Source: Patescibacteria group bacterium
GTDB lineage: Bacteria; Patescibacteriota; Patescibacteriia; Buchananbacterales; UBA6539
Assembly (NCBI GenBank): GCA_028688055.1
Contig: JAQTYZ010000001.1
Coordinates: forward strand, 1 to 39,865
DNA: 39,865 nt
Direction: 5' to 3'
Under the pieces are notes generated by a model. The model made no database searches. It was not told where the DNA came from and worked only from the letters and a program-made list of their open reading frames with translations. Positions 7,901 through 14,240 of the stretch are shown piece by piece (within the stretch, counting starts at the first letter, position 1; each line of letters starts with the position of its first letter). The translations under genes were made by a program, and so were the position numbers.

Positions 7901-8080
7901 GTGTCCAACTACGGTGTTCTAACATTGGAAGAGGTCGCCAAGATAATGAAGGTAAGCCAGAAGACGGTTTACCGTTGGGTTGCTGCCAAAAAATTACGAG
8001 CGGCTAAAATTGGACACAAAACTTACCGCGTTTTAGAAAAAGATCTAGTTAAGTTTATTGATTCTCACATGATGAAATAA
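7901..8080 (+). CDS. Small excisionase/MerR-like helix-turn-helix protein
   Basis: A 59-residue DNA-binding protein of the helix_turn_helix_17 or excisionase type. It reads LTLEEVAKIMKVSQKTVYRW, then AAKKLRAAKIGHKTYRV and an acidic-basic helix at the end. The pattern (helix, turn, recognition helix with KTVYRW, wing with IGHKTYRV) is typical. The start is GTG at 7901; no ATG fits and no strong Shine-Dalgarno site is seen. Phased repeats upstream suggest it controls its own promoter. Possible roles are a phage-type Xis or a regulator of the exported protein gene that follows 24 bases later; neither is shown. Confidence 0.85.
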   Translation: MSNYGVLTLEEVAKIMKVSQKTVYRWVAAKKLRAAKIGHKTYRVLEKDLVKFIDSHMMK

Positions 8081-8103
8081 ATTCAGCTAGATTTTTTTAT
8101 TAT

Positions 8104-9015
8104 ATGCCATACCTAAGTCACAATTATCGATCGCCGAAGAAATCGCGGTTACGAACGCTCAAAGAAGCGGGTGTTTTCTTTGGCTTTTCGATGTTGGCGA
8201 TTATGTTGACCTTGTTTATTTTAGGTTGGGCCGCTTACGCTTTACAATCGCAAGCCGCCACCGGCATCAACCAACAATTAAACTATCAAGGTAAGTTGAT
8301 GACGGCCAGTGGCGTGCAAGTTGCTAATACTAATTACAACTTCCGGTTCCGCATCTATAATGCTTCTTCCGGTGGTACGGTCTTGTGGACCGAACGGTGG
8401 ACGGCCACTTCCACTCAGATTACCACGGTCAACGGAGTGTTCTCCGCTGCCCTTGGTTCGATTAATGCCTTGAGCAATGGTTCAATTGATTGGAACTCAG
8501 ACAGTTTGTACCTCCAAGTTGATTTAGACGCTGACAATAATGGGTCCTGGGAAGAAAGCTTTGCTACTCGCAAACGCTTAACCTCCACACCGTATGCGTT
8601 CAACGCTAACCAAGTTAACGGCTTTAGCGCGACTTCCACCGCGGCGGTGGCTGATTATAATAATGCTATCGAAACAGAGGGAACCGGTGTTCCAACGGAA
8701 GAAGCGACCGCCATTGACTTAACTGCTGGTTTTATAAACAATAATTATAATACTTTTACTTTAAATGCCGCTGGTCTTAGTTGGGTTTAAAAAAGCGGTC
8801 AAGCTTCAACTTGTGGAGGAGAAATGGGAGTCACCTGTCTGGGATTATGTGAAGGTCACGATATAGCTGCCAATCATGCTATTGCCAGCAGTCGGGAGAA
8901 TAGTATTGTCATCAGTTTTTTTGATAGCGCTAATGCTCCATATTTGGAAGTTACTCATACTATTATTGCGCCGGCAGTAATAAAAATCGACGGTGGAACA
9001 CTGAAAATTAATTAA
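8104..9015 (+). pseudogene. Exported surface protein interrupted by one in-frame TAA
   Basis: The frame runs 228 codons to TAA at 8788-8790, continues open after it in the same frame with KSGQASTCGGEMGVTCLGLCEGHDI, and stops at 9013-9015, for 303 codons plus the internal stop. It has an N-terminal membrane segment (about residues 23-47), a cleavage-like AAYALQSQAATG, then an INQQLNYQGKL domain common at the N-terminus of large CPR surface proteins. Ser/Thr/Asn-rich beta-type sequence follows. One base change in the stop (for example TAA from AAA) would restore the frame. The downstream part could restart at ATG 8824 behind GGAGGAGAA, so a two-piece product cannot be excluded. Ligand and role are unknown. 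Confidence 0.7.
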
Positions 9016-9043
9016 TAATTATAGCTTAATAAGTGTTTCGCTT

Positions 9044-9142
9044 GTCATTGCGATCGAACGAAGTGAAGCAATCTCACATCATGACCAATAAAATAATGCT
9101 GGATTGCTTTGTCTCCGCCAGTAGGCGGATCCTCACAATGAC
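9044..9142. repeat. Palindromic intergenic repeat, full copy
   Basis: It opens with GTCATTGCGA and closes with TCACAATGAC, with GAAGCAATC and GGATTGCTT inside as inner inverted arms. It is related to the element at 1023-1113. It marks the left border of the amino-acid island. Confidence 0.75.
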
Positions 9143-9170
9143 AAAGGAAAAAGGTAAGCTCTCACGGAGT

Positions 9171-9200
9171 GTCATTGCTTCGCTATGCTCCTCGCAAGAC
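9171..9200. repeat. Compact copy of the palindromic repeat
   Basis: A 30-base version: GTCATTGC at the left, GCAAGAC at the right and GCTTCGC inside. It ends 28 bases before the promoter of the Ile leader. Confidence 0.6.
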
Positions 9201-9228
9201 CAGTGAATATAACAAGAAATCACGCGAC

Positions 9229-9257
9229 TTGACGATTGTCGTTTTATGCTGTAAATT
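9229..9257 (+). promoter_or_regulatory. Promoter of the Ile leader and cimA
   Basis: TTGACG (9229-9234), 17-base spacer, TAAATT (9252-9257). The predicted transcription start is only about 5 bases before the leader ATG. Confidence 0.75.
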
Positions 9258-9268
9258 GCCTATATCCT

Positions 9269-9352
9269 ATGAAAAAGACTTTCACCAACAATATCATTAT
9301 TGGCATTATCATTATTAGCCAGCCAAGGGGTGGAAGTTTCTTGAGTAGTTAA
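9269..9352 (+). CDS. Ile-codon leader peptide of the cimA attenuator
   Basis: A 27-codon ORF, too short for usual gene calling. Residues 9-16 read IIIGIIII: seven Ile codons (ATT and ATC) around one Gly. The tail SQPRGGSFLSS follows and then TAA. Its translation would stall when Ile-tRNA is scarce. It has no Shine-Dalgarno site and starts almost at the predicted transcript end, so initiation is probably leaderless. The downstream enzyme, citramalate synthase, commits pyruvate to isoleucine, so control codon and product agree. The tail is shared with the Leu leader at 12109. Confidence 0.88.
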   Translation: MKKTFTNNIIIGIIIISQPRGGSFLSS

Positions 9353-9402
9353 AAAGCTAAGTCAGCCGATTAAAGAAACTCCGCCCTGGCGGAGCTTTTT
9401 TG
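9335..9402 (+). terminator. Attenuator of cimA: terminator with competing antiterminator
   Basis: Terminator: CTCCGC (9379-9384), loop CCTG, GCGGAG (9389-9394), then C and six T. Antiterminator: AGTTTCTT (9335-9342), inside the last codons of the leader, pairs perfectly with AAGAAACT (9373-9380). It can be extended by GG (9332-9333) on CC (9381-9382) past one bulged A. The two helices share 9379-9382, so they exclude each other. A ribosome stalled on the Ile codons leaves 9335-9342 free and favours read-through. Confidence 0.85.
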
Positions 9403-9475
9403 ATTGTCTGATATGGTTTTTCCAAAGGAGGGAAGTGTCAGGCAGTGTCCTTTAACTTTTCAAGGAGTACCAGTG

Positions 9476-11068
9476 ATGGAAATACTCGGAGTTGCTAGAG
9501 AGGTTGTCGTTAAGTGCACCACATTTCGTGATGGGGTGCAGGGCGAAGGAGTCGAAGCGCCGGTGCTTGATGATGCGCTGGCCGCCATTATAGCCATTGA
9601 CCGGCTTGGCGTCAGCTATCATGAACTCGGATTTGCTTTTGGCAATGCCGCGGCGCGTCGTCGAATCCAGGCCGCCTTAGAACTTGACCTGGTCGGTAAG
9701 GTTTGTGCTTTTGGCCGGACTCATCCCAACGACATTAAGGCGATTGTTGACCTTGGTGTGCCAGTTGGCGTTTTGGTGGCGAAAAGTCGTAAGTCTGATA
9801 CCGCTTTGATCCATAGCGATCCGGCGGCCAATCTTGAGTTGGTCAGGCGTTCGGTCGGTACTTTGGTCGACGCTGGCGTTGAGGTTGTCTTGGATGCCGA
9901 ACATTTCTTCCAGGGGTTTTATGAAGTTGATCCGAATTATGCCCTGGACATTCTCCGTGTTGCGGTCTCCGCCGGTGCTCGCTGGGTTGTACTCTGCGAT
10001 ACCAATGGCAAGATGACACCGGCCAAGATTAAGGCAGCTGTGGAAGCAGCTCAAGCGGTAGTGCCGAGCCATCAACTTGGCGTTCACACGCATAATGATC
10101 GCGGTCGCGCGGTTGCTAATGCTGAAGCCGCTTGGCTTGCTGGCGCGACCCTGATTGAGGGTTGTATTGGTGGCTTCGGCGAACGGACTGGCAATGTTGA
10201 CCTCTGTACCGTAATACCGAATTTGGTTTTGGACTTCAACGCCCAAGGTATTTCGGCGGAGCAATTAAGCCTGCTGACGCCGACATATAATCTTGTCTGT
10301 GATGTGCTTAATATGCCACCCCGCAATAATCAGCCGTGGGTTGGGCGATCGGCGTTTTATACCGAAGCTGGCATGCACGCCAGTGGTGCCTTGGTCGAAA
10401 CTGGCAATTACAGCCACGTTGATCCGGCGACTGTTGGGAACTCCTATCGCTTTGGTGTTACTGACCAGTCCGGCCGAGCCAATGTTCTGGCAAAGATTAA
10501 GGAACTCGGACTTGAGGTACCAACTGAAGAAATACCGTCCATTGTTAGGATCTATCAGAGGATTACCGCCGCAGGTGGACACTTCGGTTTAGCCGATGCG
10601 TCATTTCAGCTCTTCTTATTGCGTCAGCTTGGTCGAGTGCCAAACCTTTTTCAAACTGTCGGTTATCGAATTACCGATGAGAAAAACGGCGGCGAGACGA
10701 TCAGTTCACAAGCGATTTTAAGGATGGATGTCGCTGGTGTACAGCAACTTCACGTTGCCGATGGCGATGGTCCGGTTAACGCGATTGATAATGTCCTGCG
10801 TCGCACGCTTATTAAGTTTTATCCGAAGTTGAGAACTGTCCATCTGGAGGATTTCCGGGTTCGGATCCTTGATTCGCAGGAAGGCACCGGCGCGATGGTC
10901 CGAGTTTTGATCACGCTCAGTGACGGCCAGACCACTTGGAGTACGGTGGCAACCGATACCAGCATCACCGAGGCGGCCCGGCGTGCCCTTGAAGACGGCT
11001 ATGTTTACAAGTTGGCAGTCATTGATTGTGTCAGCCTGAAGGAACAGGCCGCCAGCGCGCCAAACTGA
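9476..11068 (+). CDS. cimA: (R)-citramalate synthase
   Basis: It condenses pyruvate and acetyl-CoA to citramalate, the threonine-independent entry to isoleucine. From the chosen ATG the protein has 530 residues: a DRE-TIM barrel starting with TTFRDGVQGEG (residues 15-25), the CimA-type AEHFFQGFY stretch, metal ligands in GVHTHND (H204, H206), GGFGERTGNVDLCTVIPNL, and a C-terminal LeuA-type regulatory domain with VRILDSQEGTGAMVRVLI. The ERTGN and AEHFF motifs and overall length favour CimA over isopropylmalate or homocitrate synthase. The frame is open upstream to TTG 9404, but ATG 9476 has AAGGAG 8 bases before it and gives the family N-terminus. An Ile leader attenuator precedes it. GC is clearly higher than in the flanking genes. 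Confidence 0.9.
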   Translation: MEILGVAREVVVKCTTFRDGVQGEGVEAPVLDDALAAIIAIDRLGVSYHELGFAFGNAAARRRIQAALELDLVGKVCAFGRTHPNDIKAIVDLGVPVGVLVAKSRKSDTALIHSDPAANLELVRRSVGTLVDAGVEVVLDAEHFFQGFYEVDPNYALDILRVAVSAGARWVVLCDTNGKMTPAKIKAAVEAAQAVVPSHQLGVHTHNDRGRAVANAEAAWLAGATLIEGCIGGFGERTGNVDLCTVIPNLVLDFNAQGISAEQLSLLTPTYNLVCDVLNMPPRNNQPWVGRSAFYTEAGMHASGALVETGNYSHVDPATVGNSYRFGVTDQSGRANVLAKIKELGLEVPTEEIPSIVRIYQRITAAGGHFGLADASFQLFLLRQLGRVPNLFQTVGYRITDEKNGGETISSQAILRMDVAGVQQLHVADGDGPVNAIDNVLRRTLIKFYPKLRTVHLEDFRVRILDSQEGTGAMVRVLITLSDGQTTWSTVATDTSITEAARRALEDGYVYKLAVIDCVSLKEQAASAPN

Positions 11069-11091
11069 GCTCTTTGTTTGACAGCGTATTT

Positions 11092-11132
11092 GAGTCGGAT
11101 ATTCACTCTCGTGGAAAACCGACTCTTTTTTT
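11092..11132 (+). terminator. Terminator after cimA
   Basis: GAGTCGG (11092-11098) pairs with CCGACTC (11119-11125); seven T follow. Confidence 0.85.
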
Positions 11133-11191
11133 GTCCACAAATAAAATTGCCTCCTGATTTTTTTGCTAAAAATAGGGGATTATTGGGTTGG

Positions 11192-11220
11192 TTGACACTG
11201 CTATAATTTGGCGATAAGCT
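11192..11220 (+). promoter_or_regulatory. Promoter of the Val leader unit
   Basis: TTGACA (11192-11197), 17-base spacer, TAAGCT (11215-11220), which puts the start at about the leader ATG. A perfect TATAAT lies at 11202-11207 inside the spacer; if that is the -10 box the 5' UTR would be about 13 bases. Confidence 0.6.
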
Positions 11221-11226
11221 AAGAAT

Positions 11227-11283
11227 ATGAAATCTATTGCCTTAAACGTCTTGGTCAACGTCGTCGTACTAGTCTCGGACTAG
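11227..11283 (+). CDS. Val-codon leader peptide
   Basis: An 18-codon ORF ending in TAG. Residues 8-16 read VLVNVVVLV: six Val codons (mostly GTC) with two Leu and one Asn. It sits directly behind its promoter without a Shine-Dalgarno site. TTAAACG inside it (11242-11248) can pair with CGTTTAA (11299-11305) beyond the stop, a possible extra pause or anti-antiterminator helix. The genes it would control are two small unknown ORFs. Confidence 0.82.
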   Translation: MKSIALNVLVNVVVLVSD

Positions 11284-11346
11284 GTGATTTCGTTTGGGCG
11301 TTTAAAGTAATAGAAATAACCTAGTCTCGCCAGGACTAGTTTTTTG
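11278..11346 (+). terminator. Attenuator of the Val leader unit
   Basis: Terminator: CTAGTC (11321-11326), 7-base loop, GACTAG (11334-11339), six T, G, TTT. Antiterminator: GACTAGGT (11278-11285), which covers the leader stop codon, pairs perfectly with ACCTAGTC (11319-11326). After one mismatch ATTTC (11287-11291) pairs with GAAAT (11313-11317). The 13-bp antiterminator uses the whole terminator 5' arm. Confidence 0.85.
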
Positions 11347-11382
11347 TTTGGGTTCTTTAACATTAATGGAGGGTCATCGGTA

Positions 11383-11658
11383 ATGTCAGCCATCAAGCCA
11401 ATTATTAGCTATAAAATGCCGGCGGTCGGGGGAAGGGTTTTTCACTTTCGGACCGAAATTAGGGTAACGACCGACGGTCAACTTCAGGTTGGCGACAAGA
11501 AGGATGCCAAGTGCGTCGAGTTCAGCCGTTCGTACGGTTGTGGCGCGTCGGCCAATTGTTTTGCCGTTAAGAGTGGTGATCGGATCAAGGTTTTTGAGGG
11601 ACCAACCTTCGGTCAGGGAATGATTTCCCGGACTGAAGTTTTAGCCGCTTGTTGCTAA
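11383..11658 (+). CDS. Unknown 91-residue Cys-containing protein behind the Val leader
   Basis: I do not recognise this protein. It starts at ATG 11383 (GGAGG 9 bases upstream); the frame is open further up to TTG 11344, which lies inside the terminator tail and is unlikely. The protein is soluble, predicted beta-rich (FHFRTEIRVTTDGQLQVG), with cysteines in KCVEF, YGCGASANC and a final AACC. The CGASANC pair and terminal CC could bind metal or form disulfides. It is the first gene of a two-gene unit under a Val-codon attenuator, which suggests a role linked to valine supply or use; that is inference only. Codon use is GC-rich like the rest of the island. Confidence 0.7.
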   Translation: MSAIKPIISYKMPAVGGRVFHFRTEIRVTTDGQLQVGDKKDAKCVEFSRSYGCGASANCFAVKSGDRIKVFEGPTFGQGMISRTEVLAACC

Positions 11659-11674
11659 TTGGAAAGGGGGAGAT

Positions 11675-11992
11675 ATGGTAGAGTTTGCCGGATGTTGTCT
11701 GGTATCAAACAGTCGCGCGCCGCAGTCGACCGTGTCGGAAAAGGAAAACAATCTGATTTTACTTAGGCGGGTGTTAGCCGATTACACACTTGAGCTGGAG
11801 AGATTGCGGAGCCGACTGGAAAAAGTTTCAGCTGACAGTGATATCCAAACCACGCGCCGACGCACCAGGTTTGAATTGCTGCGTCGCCGTTGTGCGCCGC
11901 GCGTCATTAATCTACTCCAGACTCGGCATCACCAAGACGTGGAAGATGAGTTGAAAGCTAGATTGCTCGCGCTTGGAGTTGATGGCCTTTAA
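11675..11992 (+). CDS. Unknown 105-residue coiled-coil protein behind the Val leader
   Basis: It begins at ATG 11675 behind GGGGGAG and lies 16 bases after the preceding gene, so they form one unit. The N-terminus has a CC pair (FAGCCLV). Residues 20-75 are a strongly charged Leu-heptad helix (LILLRRVLADYTLELERLRSRLEKV), then a very Arg-rich stretch (TTRRRTRFELLRRRC) that could touch nucleic acid, then a second helix. No family is recognised. The paired small Cys protein and coiled-coil protein may form a complex; this is a guess. A terminator follows. Confidence 0.68.
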   Translation: MVEFAGCCLVSNSRAPQSTVSEKENNLILLRRVLADYTLELERLRSRLEKVSADSDIQTTRRRTRFELLRRRCAPRVINLLQTRHHQDVEDELKARLLALGVDGL

Positions 11993-12021
11993 CTAGCCGT
12001 TCTTTGGAAAAAATCACACCT

Positions 12022-12064
12022 AAGCTCGGGACTCATTTATAATCAGTGAGACCCGGGCTTTTTA
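12022..12064 (+). terminator. Terminator closing the Val leader unit
   Basis: AAGCTCGGG (12022-12030) pairs with CCCGGGCTT (12052-12060; one T-G pair). Inside, CTCA and TGAG extend the stem after one mismatch. A T-run follows. Confidence 0.85.
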
Positions 12065-12068
12065 TTAG

Positions 12069-12097
12069 TTGACAATTTTTTTTCGTTGGCTTATATT
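12069..12097 (+). promoter_or_regulatory. Promoter of the Leu leader and leuA
   Basis: TTGACA (12069-12074), 17-base spacer, TATATT (12092-12097). The leader ATG follows 11 bases later, so the 5' UTR is about 5 bases. Confidence 0.8.
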
Positions 12098-12108
12098 AGA
12101 AACACCTT

Positions 12109-12198
12109 ATGAAACTTTTCCATTCACAATTAAACGGTCTATTATTAGGTTTGTTGTTGTTGAGCCAGCCAGTGGGTGGAAGGTTTACTAGTGTCTAG
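12109..12198 (+). CDS. Leu-codon leader peptide of the leuA attenuator
   Basis: A 29-codon ORF with LLLGLLLL at residues 11-18: seven Leu codons (TTG, TTA, CTA) around one Gly, the same architecture as the Ile leader. The tail SQPVGGRFTSV matches the Ile leader tail SQPRGGSFLSS, and the DNA AGCCAGCCA is identical in both. It sits upstream of leuA, so control codon and pathway product agree. It has no Shine-Dalgarno site and starts at the transcript end. Confidence 0.9.
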   Translation: MKLFHSQLNGLLLGLLLLSQPVGGRFTSV

Positions 12199-12257
12199 CT
12201 AATAAGGTAACAGGTAAACATCAGTCAGTCTTCCACCGTCTGGAAGGCTGTTTTGTT
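12175..12257 (+). terminator. Attenuator of the leuA unit
   Basis: Terminator: CAGTCTTCCA (12226-12235), loop CCGTC, TGGAAGGCTG (12241-12250; one T-G pair), then TTTTGTTT. Antiterminator: GGTGGAAG (12175-12182), in the leader codons for VGGR, pairs perfectly with CTTCCACC (12230-12237). The overlap with the terminator 5' arm makes them exclusive. GTTTAC (12184-12189) and GTAAAC (12214-12219) may form a third helix. Confidence 0.85.
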
Positions 12258-12312
12258 TATAGCCGAGGGATGTCCTTTACAACTTGGGTAGAATCCAACC
12301 GGAGAAGTGGCA

Positions 12313-12474
12313 ATGGGAAAATTATTATTGATACCAGTTTTCTTTGCTGCCCTTATCGTCTGGATTTATTGCGAAATAAGGGAGGCGCCATTGGAATGTA
12401 TCTCGTGTGGTTGGCTCATTGAAGCCGGTAAAACGATTTGTCCAAAATGTGGTCAGAAGCATCTGGAATCTTAG
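12313..12474 (+). CDS. 53-residue membrane-anchored zinc-ribbon protein
   Basis: A short gene between the Leu attenuator and leuA. It starts at ATG 12313 behind GGAGAAG. Residues 3-19 are one hydrophobic segment (LLLIPVFFAALIVWIYC), followed by two CxxC knuckles, CISC and CPKC, separated by 13 residues. That is a single-knuckle-pair zinc ribbon at the cytoplasmic membrane. Its stop is 13 bases before leuA, so they are co-transcribed under the Leu leader. Small anchored zinc ribbons of this kind have no general assigned function; a link to leucine is inferred only from position. Confidence 0.75.
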   Translation: MGKLLLIPVFFAALIVWIYCEIREAPLECISCGWLIEAGKTICPKCGQKHLES

Positions 12475-12487
12475 AAAGGAGCGAGGC

Positions 12488-14023
12488 ATGAGTAAAGTTC
12501 AGATTTTTGACACGACGCTTCGGGATGGAGAGCAATGTCCTGGAGGCAGTATGACGCTCAGTGAAAAGCTGAGAGTAGCAGAAAGGTTGGCGTTGCTGAA
12601 CGTCGACGTGATTGAGGCTGGCTTTCCGGCCTCGAGTGTCGGCGATTTTGAGTCGGTAGCTAAAATCGCCAGGCAAATTCACGGACCAATAATCTGCGGC
12701 TTGGCTCGGACGATCGATGTTGACATTGATCGCTGCTGGGAAGCCGTAAGGCATTCGTCGCGTCCGCGCGTTCACACCTTCATTGCGACTTCCGATCTTC
12801 ACATCACTGAAAAGTTGCGTATGACCCGTGAGAGCGTAGTTGTCGCCGCGGTTCGTGCCGTTGCGCGTGCCAAAGCATATGGCGCGGAAGTCGAGTTCAG
12901 TCTCGAAGACGCTACGCGGACAGATTACGACTATATGTGTCTGGTGATTGAAGCCGTTATCAACGCCGGGGCAACAATCGTCAATATTCCCGACACGGTT
13001 GGGTATGCCGATCCTTGGTCGTACGGCGATCGGATCGCGCACATTTTTGCCAACGTCCCGAATATTGGTGAGACCGTTTTTAGTGCCCACTGCCATAATG
13101 ACCTTGGTCAGGCAGTTGCTAATTCGCTGGCCGCAATCCACTTTGGCGCTCGGCAGGTTGAATGCACAATTAACGGTATCGGCGAGCGAGCGGGCAATAC
13201 GGCGCTTGAGGAATTGGTTATGAGCATTAAAACTCAGCCGTTCTTTTCGGGACGATTTTCAACCGGTATCGAGACCAAACATCTCTACGGAGCCAGTCGC
13301 TTGGTGGTCCAAGTTACCGATCTGCCAGTGCAGTCGCACAAGGCGGTTGTCGGGCGCAATGCCTTCGCGCATGAAGCCGGTATTCATCAGGCTGGTATGA
13401 TTGCCAATCGGCAAACGTACGAAATCATGAATCCGGAAGATGTCGGTTGGCAGGGTGAAGGCTTAGTGCTCGGTAAGCATTCCGGTCGCAGGGCTTTTGC
13501 GGTTCGTCTAGCTGAGCTTGGCATTAAGCTCGACGATCAAGAATTTAAGGCGGCCTTCGATGCCATGAAAGCTCTGGCCGACGAACGCAAGAGCGTTTAT
13601 GCCAGTGACTTGGTGGCGATTGCTCGCGATCATGGTTTTACCGGCATACCGGAAACTTTCCGACTCGAAGCGATGACAGTGGTGAGTTCAACTCACACCA
13701 CCCCGATGGCGACAATTAAAATCGCGGTTAATGGGAAAACCGTTGACTGCGGTACGCTTGGTGTCGGTCCGGTTGACGCGGTTTATAATGCCATCTTCCA
13801 GGCAACTGGTTTGTCGGCTAAGCTTGTTTCATTCGGTTTGCGAGCGACCGCCGAAGGAACAGATTCGCCAGCCGAAGTGCAGGTGAAAATTGGCGAGAAT
13901 GGTCATTCGGTCGTCGGGATTGCCGGCGATGACGATGTCGTTAAGGCGTCGGTCAATGCTCTCTTGGATGCGATGAATCGCCTTGAAGCGATTAAGGAGG
14001 CGGAAGCAGAAACTTCCAAGTAA
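12488..14023 (+). CDS. leuA: 2-Isopropylmalate synthase
   Basis: It catalyses the first committed step of leucine synthesis (2-oxoisovalerate plus acetyl-CoA). From ATG 12488, with AGGAG 8 bases upstream, it has 511 residues, the usual length. Motifs in order are FDTTLRDGEQCPGG (residues 7-20), VIEAGFPASS, the metal ligands SAHCHND (H201, H203), NGIGERAGNTALEE, FAHEAGIHQ and LGKHSGR. A C-terminal allosteric domain begins near residue 390. The protein can therefore also be inhibited by leucine. The frame is open upstream through the zinc-ribbon gene, but that N-terminal extension is not used by the family. leuB, leuC and leuD are not in the window. Confidence 0.95.
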   Translation: MSKVQIFDTTLRDGEQCPGGSMTLSEKLRVAERLALLNVDVIEAGFPASSVGDFESVAKIARQIHGPIICGLARTIDVDIDRCWEAVRHSSRPRVHTFIATSDLHITEKLRMTRESVVVAAVRAVARAKAYGAEVEFSLEDATRTDYDYMCLVIEAVINAGATIVNIPDTVGYADPWSYGDRIAHIFANVPNIGETVFSAHCHNDLGQAVANSLAAIHFGARQVECTINGIGERAGNTALEELVMSIKTQPFFSGRFSTGIETKHLYGASRLVVQVTDLPVQSHKAVVGRNAFAHEAGIHQAGMIANRQTYEIMNPEDVGWQGEGLVLGKHSGRRAFAVRLAELGIKLDDQEFKAAFDAMKALADERKSVYASDLVAIARDHGFTGIPETFRLEAMTVVSSTHTTPMATIKIAVNGKTVDCGTLGVGPVDAVYNAIFQATGLSAKLVSFGLRATAEGTDSPAEVQVKIGENGHSVVGIAGDDDVVKASVNALLDAMNRLEAIKEAEAETSK

Positions 14024-14052
14024 AATGTCTAGCGATTTAGCCGGAACATAAT

Positions 14053-14084
14053 GAGGTCGGGATGGAAATCTTCGACCTCTTTTT
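14053..14084 (+). terminator. Terminator after leuA
   Basis: GAGGTCG (14053-14059) pairs with CGACCTC (14073-14079); five T follow. Confidence 0.85.
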
Positions 14085-14086
14085 AT

Positions 14087-14114
14087 TTGACAAAAGATAT
14101 TAAATTGCTAAACT
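14087..14114 (+). promoter_or_regulatory. Promoter of the Pro/Leu leader and tRNA-like gene
   Basis: TTGACA (14087-14092), 16-base spacer, TAAACT (14109-14114). The leader ATG is 6 bases after the -10 box, so this transcript is probably leaderless. Confidence 0.75.
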
Positions 14115-14120
14115 GCTTTT

Positions 14121-14171
14121 ATGAGTAAACAGCGAAATTCAATTTTGCCCTTACCACCAACCTCCGTCTAG
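14121..14171 (+). CDS. Pro/Leu-codon leader peptide
   Basis: A 16-codon ORF ending in TAG. Residues 8-13 are ILPLPP, with three Pro codons (CCC, CCA, CCA) and two Leu codons. The Pro density is the most likely signal, but the control amino acid is less clear than in the other four leaders. It precedes a tRNA-like gene rather than a protein gene. Confidence 0.65.
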   Translation: MSKQRNSILPLPPTSV

Positions 14172-14227
14172 GAAGTTGGGTCGTTTGCTTTCGTTAAATT
14201 AGTAGCCCAGCTTCCGGGCTATTTTTT
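14171..14227 (+). terminator. Attenuator ahead of the tRNA-like gene
   Basis: Terminator: TAGCCC (14203-14208), 7-base loop, GGGCTA (14216-14221), six T, G, TTT. Antiterminator: GGAAGTTGGG (14171-14180), starting on the last base of the leader stop, pairs over 10 bases with CCCAGCTTCC (14206-14215; one T-G pair). It takes the terminator 5' arm and loop. Confidence 0.82.
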
Positions 14228-14240
14228 GTTTGTTTATTTT

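Noticed and set aside
9325-12182. GGGTGGAA in the Ile and Leu leaders as T-box sequences
   Set aside because: Only half of the T-box core is present, the ACCGCG part and a specifier stem are missing, and the motif lies inside leader ORFs whose pairing explains it.
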